Shown here: piece after piece, positions 51,124 through 60,916 of the stretch
Position numbering within the stretch: position 1 is the first letter of the stretch
Layout: every line of letters begins with the position of its first letter
Source: Roseinatronobacter bogoriensis DSM 18756
GTDB lineage: Bacteria; Pseudomonadota; Alphaproteobacteria; Rhodobacterales; Rhodobacteraceae
Length of the DNA stretch: 64,000 nucleotides
Reading direction: 5' to 3'
NCBI RefSeq assembly: GCF_004366635.1
Contig: NZ_SORN01000006.1
Coordinates: forward strand, 129,163 to 193,162
Notes under the pieces: generated by a model
What the model saw: the letters and a program-made list of their open reading frames with translations, nothing else
Told to the model about the DNA's origin: nothing
Database searches by the model: none
Program-made: the position numbers and the translations under genes

Positions 51124-52977
51124 TTACAATGGCCAGACCAAAAGCAGCAAGGGAACACTGACCGCCACCACCAGCACTTCAAGCGGCAGCCCCAGCTTCC
51201 AGTAATCACCAAAGCCAAACCCACCGGGCCCAAGGATAAGCGTGTTGTTCTGATGGCCAATCGGCGTCAGAAAGGCACAGGATGCGCCAATCGCGACAGC
51301 CATAAGGAAACTGTCCGGGTTCACACCCAGGGCGCTGGCGATCCCAAGCGCGATGGGGCATAGCACGGCCGCGGTCGCGGCATTGTTCATCACATCAGAC
51401 AGAAACATCGTCGTCACAAGAACGACCACCAGCGCCACCACTGCGTTGCCCTGTGCGATGGTTTCCACCATGAACCGCGCTAAAAGCCCCGCCGCCCCTG
51501 TGGCTTGCATCGCACCGGCCACCGGAATCAGCGCTGCCAGCAACACGATCACCGACCAGTCAATCGACGTATAGACCTGCCGTGGCGGTACTGTGCGCAA
51601 CAGCATCGAGGCAATCACCCCAAGCGTAAAGGCCGCCGCTGCGGGCAACAGACCCGCTGTCACAATAGCCACAGCGCCAAGCATGATGGCCCCCGCGATA
51701 ATCGCCATACGCGCATCGGGGATGCGCAACTCACGTTCGCCCAGCGGCACACAGCCAGTGTCATGGATGAAATCGGCCATGACTTCGGCAGGGCCTTGCA
51801 TCAGCAGCAGATCACCGGATTTAAGCGTTAATGTGCGCAATCTCGCTCGCGGCGGGTGCCCCTCTCTGGACACGGCCAGCAGGTTCAGCCCGTAGCGCGT
51901 GCGCAAGCGCAGATCACTGGCAGAGCGCCCGACAATGGTTGTGCCGGGAAGGATGGCCAGTTCGCGCAAGACAATATCCTGATCCCGGTTTGCATTATCG
52001 TCCTTGTCTTCGGTGGCCGGTTTCGATTTTGACTTGCTGCTTGCAGCTTTCGATTTCTGATCCTGCTCTTTCTCGTCCTCATGCGAGGACCCCTGCTCTT
52101 CAAGCTTTATGCCAAAAACAGACAATGCCTCGGCCAGTCCTTCGACATCGGCTTCCATCACCAAAATATCATCCGCATGGATACGCCGCCCCCCATGCGG
52201 CGCGGTCATGCGGACTTCGTTGCGGACAAGCCCGACAACCTGCGATTCCGAATCGTGAATTTCGCGCTCGAAAGCGCGCAAGGTCAGCCCCACCGCTTTG
52301 CTTTTTGCCGGAACACGGACTTCGGTCAGGTAGGTTCCTGTATCAAACCCCTCTGCACTGACCGATTTGCGCGCGGGCACCAGACGCCAGCCAACCAGTG
52401 CCACGAACACGACGCCCGCGATGGCAACTGCCGCGCCAACGGGTGCGAAATCGAACATCCCGAAATGCCCAAAACCCGCCTCTTCACGAAACCCGGAAAC
52501 GATCAGGTTCGGTGGCGTGCCGATCAAGGTCGTCATCCCGCCAAGAATCGTTCCAAAAGCCAGCGGCATAAGTACTTGGCCGGGTGTCAGGTTCAGACGC
52601 CGCGAAAGCTGCACGGCCACCGGCATAAGCAGCGCCATTGCACCCACATTATTCATGAATCCCGACAGAAGCGCACCAAGCCCCATCAGCGCGGCAATGC
52701 TGGTCAATTGCCCGGCTTCGCGTGGCAGCACGCTTCGCGCCAACCAATCCACCGCACCTGTGTTCTGCAAGCCCTGACTAAGCACCAGCACACAGGCCAC
52801 TGTAATGACTGCCGGATGCCCGAATCCCTCAAAAGCGCTGGCCGCCGGGACCAGCCCCGCGACGACACAGCCCATCAACGCCATCAACGCAACCACATCG
52901 TGCCGCAACCGCCCCCAGAGGAACAAACCCATCGTCGCGGCGAGGATGGCGAAAATCAAAAGCTGGTCTGGCGTCAT
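51124..52977 (-). CDS. SLC13/DASS-family transporter with central TrkA_C domains
   Basis: The 617-residue protein has an N-terminal block of about five helices, then two soluble TrkA_C (RCK_C) domains in the middle (about 200-290 and 330-420). A second block of helices contains PIGHQNNTLILGPGG, and FGTILGGMTTLIGTPPNL lies in the first block. This is the layout of SLC13-type anion symporters such as sulfate carriers of Chlamydomonas and cyanobacteria. Between the two TrkA_C domains is a very charged Lys/Ser/Asp linker (about 295-330). The substrate is probably sulfate or a dicarboxylate. Confidence 0.85.
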   Translation of the reverse strand: MTPDQLLIFAILAATMGLFLWGRLRHDVVALMALMGCVVAGLVPAASAFEGFGHPAVITVACVLVLSQGLQNTGAVDWLARSVLPREAGQLTSIAALMGLGALLSGFMNNVGAMALLMPVAVQLSRRLNLTPGQVLMPLAFGTILGGMTTLIGTPPNLIVSGFREEAGFGHFGMFDFAPVGAAVAIAGVVFVALVGWRLVPARKSVSAEGFDTGTYLTEVRVPAKSKAVGLTLRAFEREIHDSESQVVGLVRNEVRMTAPHGGRRIHADDILVMEADVEGLAEALSVFGIKLEEQGSSHEDEKEQDQKSKAASSKSKSKPATEDKDDNANRDQDIVLRELAILPGTTIVGRSASDLRLRTRYGLNLLAVSREGHPPRARLRTLTLKSGDLLLMQGPAEVMADFIHDTGCVPLGERELRIPDARMAIIAGAIMLGAVAIVTAGLLPAAAAFTLGVIASMLLRTVPPRQVYTSIDWSVIVLLAALIPVAGAMQATGAAGLLARFMVETIAQGNAVVALVVVLVTTMFLSDVMNNAATAAVLCPIALGIASALGVNPDSFLMAVAIGASCAFLTPIGHQNNTLILGPGGFGFGDYWKLGLPLEVLVVAVSVPLLLLVWPL

Positions 52978-53336
52978 TCAGAATCGTCCTGATCGAGAGC
53001 TACGATCCGTGGATACAGACTGTGACTAGGCATGCAATCCTCTTGCGACTCATGAAACTGATGCGGCGGACGGGCGCCGGCAGCCTTTAACGCGACTGCA
53101 TGCATTACCAACCCTCATGACATGAGAAGCGTTGCATCCATATCTTCATTATTTTTTTGAGTAAGTGGGACGCATGCGCGCCATCACGGCTTCACGCCGC
53201 CAGTGCTTGGGCCCCATAGGGTGAAAAAGGGGGTTCCAGACAATACCGATGACCCTGCGGGCAAATCACACCGCGACATAGGGTTCCAACCAGATCAAAG
53301 CTGGTCGACTCGTATTCGCGTCAAACGAAGACATTA
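52978..53336. other. Intergenic region without recognised features
   Basis: About 360 bp between the SLC13 gene and tRNA-Lys. No coding frame with a ribosome site, no repeat shared with other parts of the window and no integrase-like sequence was seen. It should hold the SLC13 promoter. Confidence 0.5.
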
Positions 53337-53412
53337 TGGTGAGCCCGACAGGATTCGAACCTGTGACCCACTGATTAAAAGTCAGTTGCTCTACCAACTG
53401 AGCTACGGGCCC
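53337..53412 (-). tRNA. tRNA-Lys (anticodon TTT)
   Basis: The minus strand gives a full cloverleaf: acceptor GGGCCCG pairing with CGGGCTC, D-arm AGCTCAGTTGGTAGAGC, anticodon loop CTTTTAA with anticodon TTT, T-arm with GGTTCGAATCC, and an encoded CCA end (53339-53337). No attachment-site duplication or integrase gene is seen nearby. Confidence 0.97.
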
Positions 53413-53542
53413 ACTCATGCCGCGCTACTTAGAAAAGCACTGGGGTGGGGTCAAGGGTAAATCGGTCGTGTTCGGCACTATTCCTGAAACCTTGTGCAAT
53501 TCATCACTGGTCACAACGAAAGTCGGCCCTTATATCGCGCTC

Positions 53543-54376
53543 ATGTCTGAAACAGTATCCCCCCTGCCCTTCACCAAAATGCACGGTGCCGGCAATGACT
53601 TCGTCATCATCGACTCGCGCGCGCAGGCGGGCGGGGTGATGACCCCTGCACTGGCGCGGGCCATTGGTGACAGGCATCGTGGTGTCGGGTTTGATCAGCT
53701 GGCAGAATTGCGCGCCTCTAACCTGGCCGATCTGGACCTTGATTTCTGGAATGCCGATGGCAGCCGCGCCGGGGCTTGCGGAAACGCGACACGCTGCGTT
53801 GCCGCCAAGGTCATGGCACAGCTGGGGCGCGATAGCCTGCGCCTGCGCACCGCGCGCGGTATCTTGCTGGCCGAACGCCGGGATGGGCAGGTCTGGGTCA
53901 ATATGGGCGCCCCGATCCTGAACTGGCGCAAGGTTCCGCTGGCGCGGGATGTCGATCTTGACGCCCTGCCCCTGCTGAGCGCACCTGCCGCCGTGGGAAT
54001 GGGCAACCCCCATTGCATTCATTTCGTAGAAGATGCCGACAACGCGCCCGTTGCAACGCGTGGCCCCGAGGTTGAACACGACCCCCTGTTCCCAGAGGCC
54101 ACGAATGTTGAATTCGCATCGCGCATTGCGCCCGATCATCTGCGCCTGCGGGTTTGGGAACGTGGCACAGGGATAACCCTTGCCTGTGGTTCTGGCGCCT
54201 GCGCGACGGCGGTGGCCGCGCATCGGCGCGGGCTGACCGGGCCGCGCGTCAGGATCACCGCCGATGGCGGCCAACTGGACGTGGATTGGCGCGACGATGG
54301 TGTCTGGCTGACAGGCCCTGTCGCCCATGTGTTTGACGGCGTATTCTCGCCCGGTTTTCTGGCGCTTGCGACATGA
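53543..54376 (+). CDS. dapF: Diaminopimelate epimerase
   Basis: The product (277 residues from ATG 53543) has both catalytic-cysteine motifs of DapF: ACGNATRC and ACGSGACATAV. The start segment FTKMHGAGNDFVIID is also typical. It interconverts LL- and meso-diaminopimelate for lysine and peptidoglycan synthesis. The start at 53543 begins just before that segment; the longer frame back to 53417 would run into the tRNA flank. Its stop overlaps mtaB by ATGA. Confidence 0.95.
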   Translation: MSETVSPLPFTKMHGAGNDFVIIDSRAQAGGVMTPALARAIGDRHRGVGFDQLAELRASNLADLDLDFWNADGSRAGACGNATRCVAAKVMAQLGRDSLRLRTARGILLAERRDGQVWVNMGAPILNWRKVPLARDVDLDALPLLSAPAAVGMGNPHCIHFVEDADNAPVATRGPEVEHDPLFPEATNVEFASRIAPDHLRLRVWERGTGITLACGSGACATAVAAHRRGLTGPRVRITADGGQLDVDWRDDGVWLTGPVAHVFDGVFSPGFLALAT

Positions 54377-55626
54377 CCAGCGGCCCACATTTCACCACAT
54401 TGGGCTGCCGCCTGAATGCTTACGAAACCGAGGCCATGAAAACACTGGCCGAGGGGGCGGGACTGCGTGATGCGCTGGTCATCAATACCTGCGCTGTCAC
54501 CGCCGAGGCCGTGCGCAAGGCCCGTCAGGAAATCCGGCGTCTGCGCCGCGAGAACCCGGCCGCGCCCATCATTGTGACCGGGTGCGCCGCCCAGACCGAG
54601 CCTGAAACCTTCGCTGCCATGCCCGAAGTCACACGCGTCATCGGCAACAGCGAGAAAATGAAGCCAGAGACTTGGGCGAATATGGTGCCGGACCTGATCG
54701 GCACGACAGAACGGGTTCAGGTTGATGACATCATGTCTGTGCGCGAGACAGCCAGCCACCTGATCGACGGATTCGGCACGCGCGCGCGCGCCTATGTGCA
54801 GGTGCAAAATGGCTGCGATCACCGCTGCACCTTTTGCATTATTCCCTACGGGCGCGGCAATTCCCGGTCGGTACCTGCTGGGGTTATCGTCGAACAGATC
54901 ACCCGACTGGCAGCGAATGGATTTAACGAGGTGGTGTTGACAGGCGTTGACCTGACCTCCTGGGGGGCGGACCTGCCCGGCCAACCGCGTCTGGGCGATC
55001 TGGTGCGCCGTATCCTGCGGCTGACCGATGTCCCGCGACTGCGCATTTCTTCGATTGATTCAATCGAAGCCGATGACGCCTTGATGGAGGCCATTGCAAC
55101 AGAGCCACGCCTGATGCCGCATTTGCATCTGTCGTTGCAGGCAGGCGATGACATGATCCTGAAACGGATGAAGCGCCGCCACTTGCGCGACGATGCTATC
55201 CGGTTCTGTCAGCAGGCCCGCGCCTTGCGTCCTGATATGGTTTTCGGCGCAGATATTATCGCAGGCTTTCCGACCGAAACGGACGCAATGTTCGAAAACT
55301 CGCTGAAACTGGTGGACGATTGCGGCCTGACCTTTCTGCATGTCTTTCCGTTCAGCGCCCGCCAAGGCACACCTGCCGCGCGCATGCCCCAACTGGACGG
55401 CAAGAAAGTCCGCGACCGTGCGGCGCGTCTGCGTGCAGCGGGGGAGCGCGCGCTTGAGCGTCATCTGTCGGCTCAACAGGGCAAGCACCATGCTGTTCTG
55501 ATCGAATCGCCACATCTGGGACGGACAGAGCAATTCGCCGAGGTCCGCTTCAGCACCCCGCAACCCGTGGGTGAAATCCTGCAAGTCTGTATCAGCGGTC
55601 AGGAAAACGGGCAGTTGTCGGCGTGA
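54373..55626 (+). CDS. mtaB: tRNA (t6A37) methylthiotransferase MtaB
   Basis: The 417-residue radical SAM enzyme has an N-terminal MTTase domain with Cys in TLGCRLN, INTCAVT and VTGCAAQ. The radical SAM triad is CDHRCTFC and a C-terminal TRAM-like domain follows. It converts t6A37 to ms2t6A37 in tRNAs reading ANN codons. The dapF-mtaB pairing with ATGA overlap is common in Rhodobacterales. Confidence 0.94.
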   Translation: MTSGPHFTTLGCRLNAYETEAMKTLAEGAGLRDALVINTCAVTAEAVRKARQEIRRLRRENPAAPIIVTGCAAQTEPETFAAMPEVTRVIGNSEKMKPETWANMVPDLIGTTERVQVDDIMSVRETASHLIDGFGTRARAYVQVQNGCDHRCTFCIIPYGRGNSRSVPAGVIVEQITRLAANGFNEVVLTGVDLTSWGADLPGQPRLGDLVRRILRLTDVPRLRISSIDSIEADDALMEAIATEPRLMPHLHLSLQAGDDMILKRMKRRHLRDDAIRFCQQARALRPDMVFGADIIAGFPTETDAMFENSLKLVDDCGLTFLHVFPFSARQGTPAARMPQLDGKKVRDRAARLRAAGERALERHLSAQQGKHHAVLIESPHLGRTEQFAEVRFSTPQPVGEILQVCISGQENGQLSA

Positions 55627-55709
55627 GTCGTCGCAGCGGTGACGAGCTGAAAAAGCGTTTCACACCCCGATTGAACTTCAAGGCCCAGCCCTGACGCTTG
55701 CGGCAGCGT

Positions 55710-55970
55710 TTACTTTGCCGTCGCGAACAACTTGTCTGTCAGTTTGTATCCGCGCTTTGTCGCGCGGTTTACAGTGTCATCCGCAAGCAGGACCGCATCC
55801 CGCAGATTTGCGAACCAAAGGCTGACATGGCGCCCGCGCGTACCCACGCGCCCCCATTCACGGATGACTGTATATTCGCCAAACAGATTATAGCTGACCT
55901 CTACACGGTAAAAATGCGCAAGGGCATTCCTGGCACCGGAGGGTGTGCGATGACAGACAAGGGTCAACAT
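55710..55970 (-). CDS. WGR-domain protein
   Basis: The product (86 residues from ATG 55970) is a stand-alone WGR domain. It has the signature segment VIREWGRVGTRGR and a C-terminal region ending in RGYKLTDK. WGR domains occur in PARPs and in MolR-type proteins, and stand-alone copies are common in alphaproteobacteria, where their role is unknown; nucleic-acid binding has been proposed. A longer frame opens at 56033, but the chosen Met starts right before the conserved domain. Confidence 0.8.
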   Translation of the reverse strand: MLTLVCHRTPSGARNALAHFYRVEVSYNLFGEYTVIREWGRVGTRGRHVSLWFANLRDAVLLADDTVNRATKRGYKLTDKLFATAK

Positions 55971-56133
55971 AGGCGCAATCCTGAACGCAAACTTCTTGGC
56001 AACGATGTTAGACCAGCGCGCCGCCTCAACCAATGCATAATTGTCGATGACATGAATTTACCGGATTGCGTCTTAGCGGCGTTCCCGCATATCGCACAGC
56101 CAGGCAGCGCAACAGAAAAGGAACCACCATTTC

Positions 56134-56841
56134 ATGAGTACCCGATCAGCAAACCCTGACTATGTAATTGCCCCCCCGGCACAAGTTAGCCTGCCAATTC
56201 ACGGAAGCGACAAACGCTTTCCGGTCCATCGTGTTTACTGCATCGGGCGCAATTATGCCGCACATGCTGTCGAGATGGGCCATGACCCGAACAAAGAGCC
56301 GCCCTTCTTCTTCCAGAAAAATCCCGACAACCTTCTGACCGGGACAGATATATTCCCCTACCCGGCCCGCACGTCAGATGTGCATTTTGAGGTTGAGATG
56401 GTTGTCGCCCTTTGTGGCGGGGGGCGCGATATCGCGGTGGATAAGGCAGAGGCGCTAATCTGGGGCTACGGGGTCGGGCTGGACATGACGCGGCGGGATT
56501 TGCAGGGTGAAGCGAAGAAGATGGGGCGGCCTTGGGAAGTGGGCAAGGCGTTCGAGCATTCCGCGCCATGCAGCGCGCTTGTCCCTGCCACAGAGATCAC
56601 GCCCCCAACGTCCGGCGCAATCTGGCTGAAGGTGAATGGCGAGATACGCCAACACGGCGATCTGAATCAGATGATCTGGAAGACCCCTGAAATGATCGCC
56701 ATTCTGTCGCAGTATTTTGAGCTTCAGGCCGGCGATATAATCATGACGGGCACGCCTTCGGGTGTTGGCCCAGTGCAAAAGGGCGACGTGATGGAGGCCC
56801 ATGTCGACGGGGTCGGAGATCTGAAAATTGCGGTTGGTTGA
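56134..56841 (+). CDS. Fumarylacetoacetate hydrolase-family protein
   Basis: The 235-residue protein belongs to the FAH family. Metal-binding acidic residues lie in VHFEVEMVV (two Glu) and GVGLDMTRRDLQ (Asp), and the C-terminal segment is MTGTPSGVGPV. It resembles fumarylpyruvate hydrolases and acylpyruvases, which cleave C-C bonds of 2,4-dioxo acids. It is a single gene followed by a convergent LysR-family gene. Confidence 0.88.
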   Translation: MSTRSANPDYVIAPPAQVSLPIHGSDKRFPVHRVYCIGRNYAAHAVEMGHDPNKEPPFFFQKNPDNLLTGTDIFPYPARTSDVHFEVEMVVALCGGGRDIAVDKAEALIWGYGVGLDMTRRDLQGEAKKMGRPWEVGKAFEHSAPCSALVPATEITPPTSGAIWLKVNGEIRQHGDLNQMIWKTPEMIAILSQYFELQAGDIIMTGTPSGVGPVQKGDVMEAHVDGVGDLKIAVG

Positions 56842-56919
56842 CCTTCCACGCAGGTGGCGGGCTGAACTGCCGCCTGCAATGCCACGATGCCGGTTGCAGA
56901 CAACTGGAACCCTGCGGCA

Positions 56920-57819
56920 TTAACCGATGTGAACAGCGGCTGAGCGGTTCATCATTCCCGCTCGTTCAAGCATGGCCTCATGCAAACCCGCGAGTACTTT
57001 GGAACGGGAAGAGACCTGACGTTGAACAAGGCCGACACAGCGCGTGATTTTTCCGTTTGCGAATGGCTGACTGTGCAAGGAGCCGGGGCGCAGGTTATAG
57101 ATTGCAATGCGCGGGACCAGCGCCACCCCTAACCCCGCTTGAACCATTCCAACGACAGCGGGCATGGTATTTGTAACGCTGATTTCGCGAGGCGTGATTG
57201 CAAGCCGCGACAGTTCGGTTGCGATCTGGCGAGCAAGCGGCACGCTGGTTGCGTAGCGAATGAAGGGCAGGTCGCGTAACAACAATATATCTGACTTCCC
57301 TGCATTCCCCGGCGGCGCAATAATATCCAGAGGCTCAGTCAAGATCGGGCTCCAGACAAGGCCCGCGGGGACCCCCACATGTTCTGCGACCAGAGCGGCA
57401 TCCAGCCTGCCCGCTGCGACATTGGAAACCAGCACTTCTGACATGCCAACATGCATATCATAGGACAATTCGGGGAATTTCTGGCGCATCGTGACAAGCG
57501 CTTCAGGCACAAGATGCGTTGAAACCGTACGGATTGCCCCAAAATTAAGCACCCCAGCAGTGCGCCCGCCAGAAATTATCATCCTTGTTTCGGCCATCGT
57601 CTGCACAATATCGCGGGCGGCGCGCACGAATTCCTCGCCCTTGGCATTCAATTGCAAGGGCCGCTTCTGGCGGTCGAATAAAGCGACACCAAGCTCCCCC
57701 TCAAGGGATTGAATTTGCTGGCTTACCGCTGATGGTGTCAGATTGACGACGCCAGCCGCAGAAGCAAGGCTGCCGGTATCTGCAACTGCGATGACAGTTT
57801 GAAGTTGCCGAAGGTCCAT
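56920..57819 (-). CDS. LysR-family transcriptional regulator
   Basis: The 299-residue protein has an N-terminal LysR helix-turn-helix (about 1-60: SLASAAGVVNLTPSAVSQQIQSLE) and a C-terminal periplasmic-binding-like effector domain. It is divergent from the TTT transporter operon with a 123-bp shared promoter region, so it most likely regulates that operon in response to its substrate. Confidence 0.9.
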   Translation of the reverse strand: MDLRQLQTVIAVADTGSLASAAGVVNLTPSAVSQQIQSLEGELGVALFDRQKRPLQLNAKGEEFVRAARDIVQTMAETRMIISGGRTAGVLNFGAIRTVSTHLVPEALVTMRQKFPELSYDMHVGMSEVLVSNVAAGRLDAALVAEHVGVPAGLVWSPILTEPLDIIAPPGNAGKSDILLLRDLPFIRYATSVPLARQIATELSRLAITPREISVTNTMPAVVGMVQAGLGVALVPRIAIYNLRPGSLHSQPFANGKITRCVGLVQRQVSSRSKVLAGLHEAMLERAGMMNRSAAVHIG

Positions 57820-57942
57820 GCCGCTTAATAAAGCAAAGCTTCATCAAAACATCAAACAAAATCGCTTCCTAAGCGTTTTCTTTCTTTGTAGCGAGTGGGG
57901 GACACCCGCCCATAGGGCAGAAGCGCAACCAAGGAGAGACGC

Positions 57943-58893
57943 ATGACATACTATTCAAGGATTATTGCTGGTGCCGGACTGGCAGTAGCCATGACGGTAC
58001 AACCTGTTCTGGCGCAGGACTATCCGACTCGTCCTGTCGAGTTCATCGTCCCTTGGGCGCCAGGCGGTGGCAGCGACATCCTGATGCGAATCGTCGCCAA
58101 TAATATCGGGCAGTATCTGGGCGCAGAGATGCCAGTCATCAACATCGGTGGCGTCGGTGGCACTGTAGGTCTGGCCGAAGCGGCCAGCCGCGCGGCCGAT
58201 GGCTACACCATCAGCCAGATTCATGAAGGGCTACTGACTGCGACCGCCGTAGGCATGACCGACCTTGCCTGGGACGATTTTGAACCCATCGCCCTGATGA
58301 CAGCATCCCCTCAATACCTTGTCGCCGCGACGGATCAGCCATTCGATACATTCGAGGGCATGGTTGAATATGCGCAGGCCAACCCGAACGCTCTGACCAT
58401 TGGCGTGACCTTGGGCGGCGTTCCGCATCTGCATGCTGCCATGATCGCCGAAGCCTTTGACATCGAATGGCGCTATGTCGGCTATGAAGGCACAGGCGAG
58501 CGGATCCGCGCCGTGGTTGGCGGCAATCTTGATGTTGCGATCGGCGACATCTCTTCTTCACTGCAATTCGCAGAGAATGGCGACCTGATCTTCCTTGCGT
58601 CTGGCACGGAAGAGCGCGTTGCGCAGACCCCGGATGTGCCGACCTTCGCTGAACTGGGCGCAGATCTGGACCTTCTGATCACGCGCGGCATCGTTATGCC
58701 AAAGGGCGCACCGGAAGAAGCGCAGGCCACATTAGAGGCCGCCCTCGAGCAGTTGTCGCAGGATGAAACTTTCATTCAGCAGATCAACAATTCCGGGGCT
58801 GATGTGCTGTTCCGTGGCCGCGAGGATTACTTCGCCTATCTCGACACTCTGAGCGCAACGGTCGAGCGCTTGTCAGAGGTCATCGCACCTTGA
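57943..58893 (+). CDS. tctC: TTT transporter substrate-binding protein (Bug/TctC family)
   Basis: The 316-residue protein has a signal peptide ending at VLAQ and starts the mature chain with DYPTRPVEFIVPWAPGGGSD, the hallmark of the Bug family. It captures a carboxylate-type solute in the periplasm for TctAB. AAGGAGAG precedes the ATG. It overlaps tctB by ATGA-type overlap (58890). Confidence 0.92.
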   Translation: MTYYSRIIAGAGLAVAMTVQPVLAQDYPTRPVEFIVPWAPGGGSDILMRIVANNIGQYLGAEMPVINIGGVGGTVGLAEAASRAADGYTISQIHEGLLTATAVGMTDLAWDDFEPIALMTASPQYLVAATDQPFDTFEGMVEYAQANPNALTIGVTLGGVPHLHAAMIAEAFDIEWRYVGYEGTGERIRAVVGGNLDVAIGDISSSLQFAENGDLIFLASGTEERVAQTPDVPTFAELGADLDLLITRGIVMPKGAPEEAQATLEAALEQLSQDETFIQQINNSGADVLFRGREDYFAYLDTLSATVERLSEVIAP

Positions 58894-59399
58894 GCGAAGA
58901 TCGCGATCAGATGCTGACGCAACAGGCGGGCGAAATTGCCCGCTTGTTGTCCTACGTCGCCCTACTGGCCGTTTCGGTCAGCATGTTTCTTGAAGCGCGA
59001 ACAATCCCTACGTCGCGCTTCGAGGCCCTTGGCGCAGGCGCTTTTCCAATGTTGGTGCATGCGCTGCTAAGCCTGCTGCTGATCAGTGCAATCATCGGCG
59101 CTGTCCGCCGCATTCCGACCGAAGCTTACCCGCGCTTTGCGTCGCAGGTCGTGCAATGGGTGCAGGCACGGCGCCTTGTCCTGCTGATGTTCCTGTGTCT
59201 GCTGGTTTACGTGACCGCGATGCCCATGATCGGCTATCCGATTGCAACGCTTGTCTTTTTGCTGATCCTTCTGGTGACATTGTCGCCCAAAACAAAATCG
59301 GCAGTGGCGCTGAGCGTGGTTCTGGCGCTGGTCTTTTCATACGGGCTGAACTGGCTTTTCGCCGAAATGTTCAACGTCTTCTTACCTAGAGGGAGATAA
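58890..59399 (+). CDS. tctB: TTT transporter small membrane subunit
   Basis: The 169-residue protein has four transmembrane helices, as in TctB, and follows tctC with overlap. It may open with TTG or an alternative start; the frame shown begins at 58890. Confidence 0.85.
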   Translation: MSEDRDQMLTQQAGEIARLLSYVALLAVSVSMFLEARTIPTSRFEALGAGAFPMLVHALLSLLLISAIIGAVRRIPTEAYPRFASQVVQWVQARRLVLLMFLCLLVYVTAMPMIGYPIATLVFLLILLVTLSPKTKSAVALSVVLALVFSYGLNWLFAEMFNVFLPRGR

Positions 59400-59404
59400 C
59401 ACCC

Positions 59405-60916
59405 ATGGATGCGTTTCTTCTCGGCGCCTCCGAGGTGCTGTCCTTCTCGACACTCATCATGATGTTCTTTGGCGCAATCGCCGGGATCGTCGCAGCCGCC
59501 ATTCCCGGTTTTACCGTCACGATGGCAATTGTGCTGACATTGCCGCTGACATTTGCCCTGCCCCCGTTGCAGGGGGTATCGGTCATGCTGTCAGTCTATG
59601 TGGGGGGCTATACAGGTGGCCTGATTTCCGCTGCCCTGCTGGGCATTCCCGGCACACCTTCGGCCCTTGCCACGACCTTTGACGCCTATCCGATGGCCCG
59701 CAAGGGTGAACCGGGGCGCGCGCTGTCGCTTGGGGTCTGGGCGTCTTTTTTCGGCACACTTATCTCGACGGCGGTGCTTATTGTGGCGGCGCCCCCTTTG
59801 GCAGTTTTCGCTGTAAAGCTGGGGCCGTGGGAATATTTCAGCCTGATCGTCTTTGCGCTGACCATTGTTGCCAGCCTTGTGGGCCATTCGCTGCAACGCG
59901 GCCTGATCTCGGCGCTGATCGGCCTTGCGATTGCCACCATCGGGACCGACCCGATGATGGGGCGGCCAAGGTTTGACATGGGCTTCGACGCGCTGCGCGC
60001 AGGCCTTCCATTTCTTGTTGTGCTGATCGGGATCTACGCAATCTCGCAACTAGCATCCGAGGTTGAAGACCCGAAATCCATCAAGACAGGCGAAAAGCTG
60101 GTCAAAGGTGAGATCAGGTTCAACAACCTGTCCGTCATGCGCGAGGTGCTGATGCGACCGATCAACCTGATCCGGTCGTCAATGATCGGCGTTGCAATCG
60201 GGGCGCTACCGGGTGCAGGCGGGTCCATCGCCAATCTGATCGCCTATGATCAGGCCAAGCGCGCCTCCAAAACGCCGGAAGATTTCGGCACAGGCACCCC
60301 CGAGGGCGTCATCGCGTCGGAATCGGGCAACTCGGCCACTGCCGGGGGCGGGCTCATCCCCATGATTTCGCTGGGCATTCCCGGTTCTGCGGTTGACGCG
60401 ATCTTGCTGGCTGCACTTATGGTGCATGGCATCTCTATCGGGCCGCGGCTGATCATGGACAACCCTGATCTGGTCTATGGCATGTTCATCGCAATGGCAG
60501 TGTCCAGCCTGATGATGCTGCTGGTCTGCGTTGTGTCGATGCGCGCTTTCCTGCGCGTTGCCGAAGTGCCGAAATGGGTGATCGTGCCTACTGTGCTTGT
60601 ATGCTGCATCGTCGGAACTTTTGCCCTGAACAACCGGGTCAGCGACCTGTCCCTGCTGATTGCGATTGGCATTTTCGGCTATGCGATGAAAGCGCTGGAT
60701 TATCCGCTGGCACCGCTGGTGCTGGCCGTCATCCTTGGCCCGATCGCGGAAACCAATCTGCGCCGCGCGCTGATGACAAATAACGACTGGTCGCTGTTCC
60801 TGACCCGTCCCGTCAGCCTGATCTTTCTTGTCGCGGCGCTGCTCTCAATCGCTTGGGCCATTCGTGGCTTCATAAAAAACAAACCTTCAACACCACAGAC
60901 CAAGGACCATAACTGA
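59405..60916 (+). CDS. tctA: TTT transporter large permease
   Basis: The 503-residue protein has about eleven or twelve helices and TctA signatures: GIVAAAIPGFTVTMAIVLTLPLTF near the start (quoted in part), YVGGYTGGLISAALLGIPGT, and GVIASESGNSATAGGGLIPM in the second half. The TctCAB system takes up a carboxylate by ion symport. The last base of its stop is the first base of the next gene's ATG. Confidence 0.93.
   Translation: MDAFLLGASEVLSFSTLIMMFFGAIAGIVAAAIPGFTVTMAIVLTLPLTFALPPLQGVSVMLSVYVGGYTGGLISAALLGIPGTPSALATTFDAYPMARKGEPGRALSLGVWASFFGTLISTAVLIVAAPPLAVFAVKLGPWEYFSLIVFALTIVASLVGHSLQRGLISALIGLAIATIGTDPMMGRPRFDMGFDALRAGLPFLVVLIGIYAISQLASEVEDPKSIKTGEKLVKGEIRFNNLSVMREVLMRPINLIRSSMIGVAIGALPGAGGSIANLIAYDQAKRASKTPEDFGTGTPEGVIASESGNSATAGGGLIPMISLGIPGSAVDAILLAALMVHGISIGPRLIMDNPDLVYGMFIAMAVSSLMMLLVCVVSMRAFLRVAEVPKWVIVPTVLVCCIVGTFALNNRVSDLSLLIAIGIFGYAMKALDYPLAPLVLAVILGPIAETNLRRALMTNNDWSLFLTRPVSLIFLVAALLSIAWAIRGFIKNKPSTPQTKDHN

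Noticed and set aside
53337..53543. Integration site at tRNA-Lys
   Set aside because: No integrase gene and no duplicated tRNA 3' end were seen on either side.
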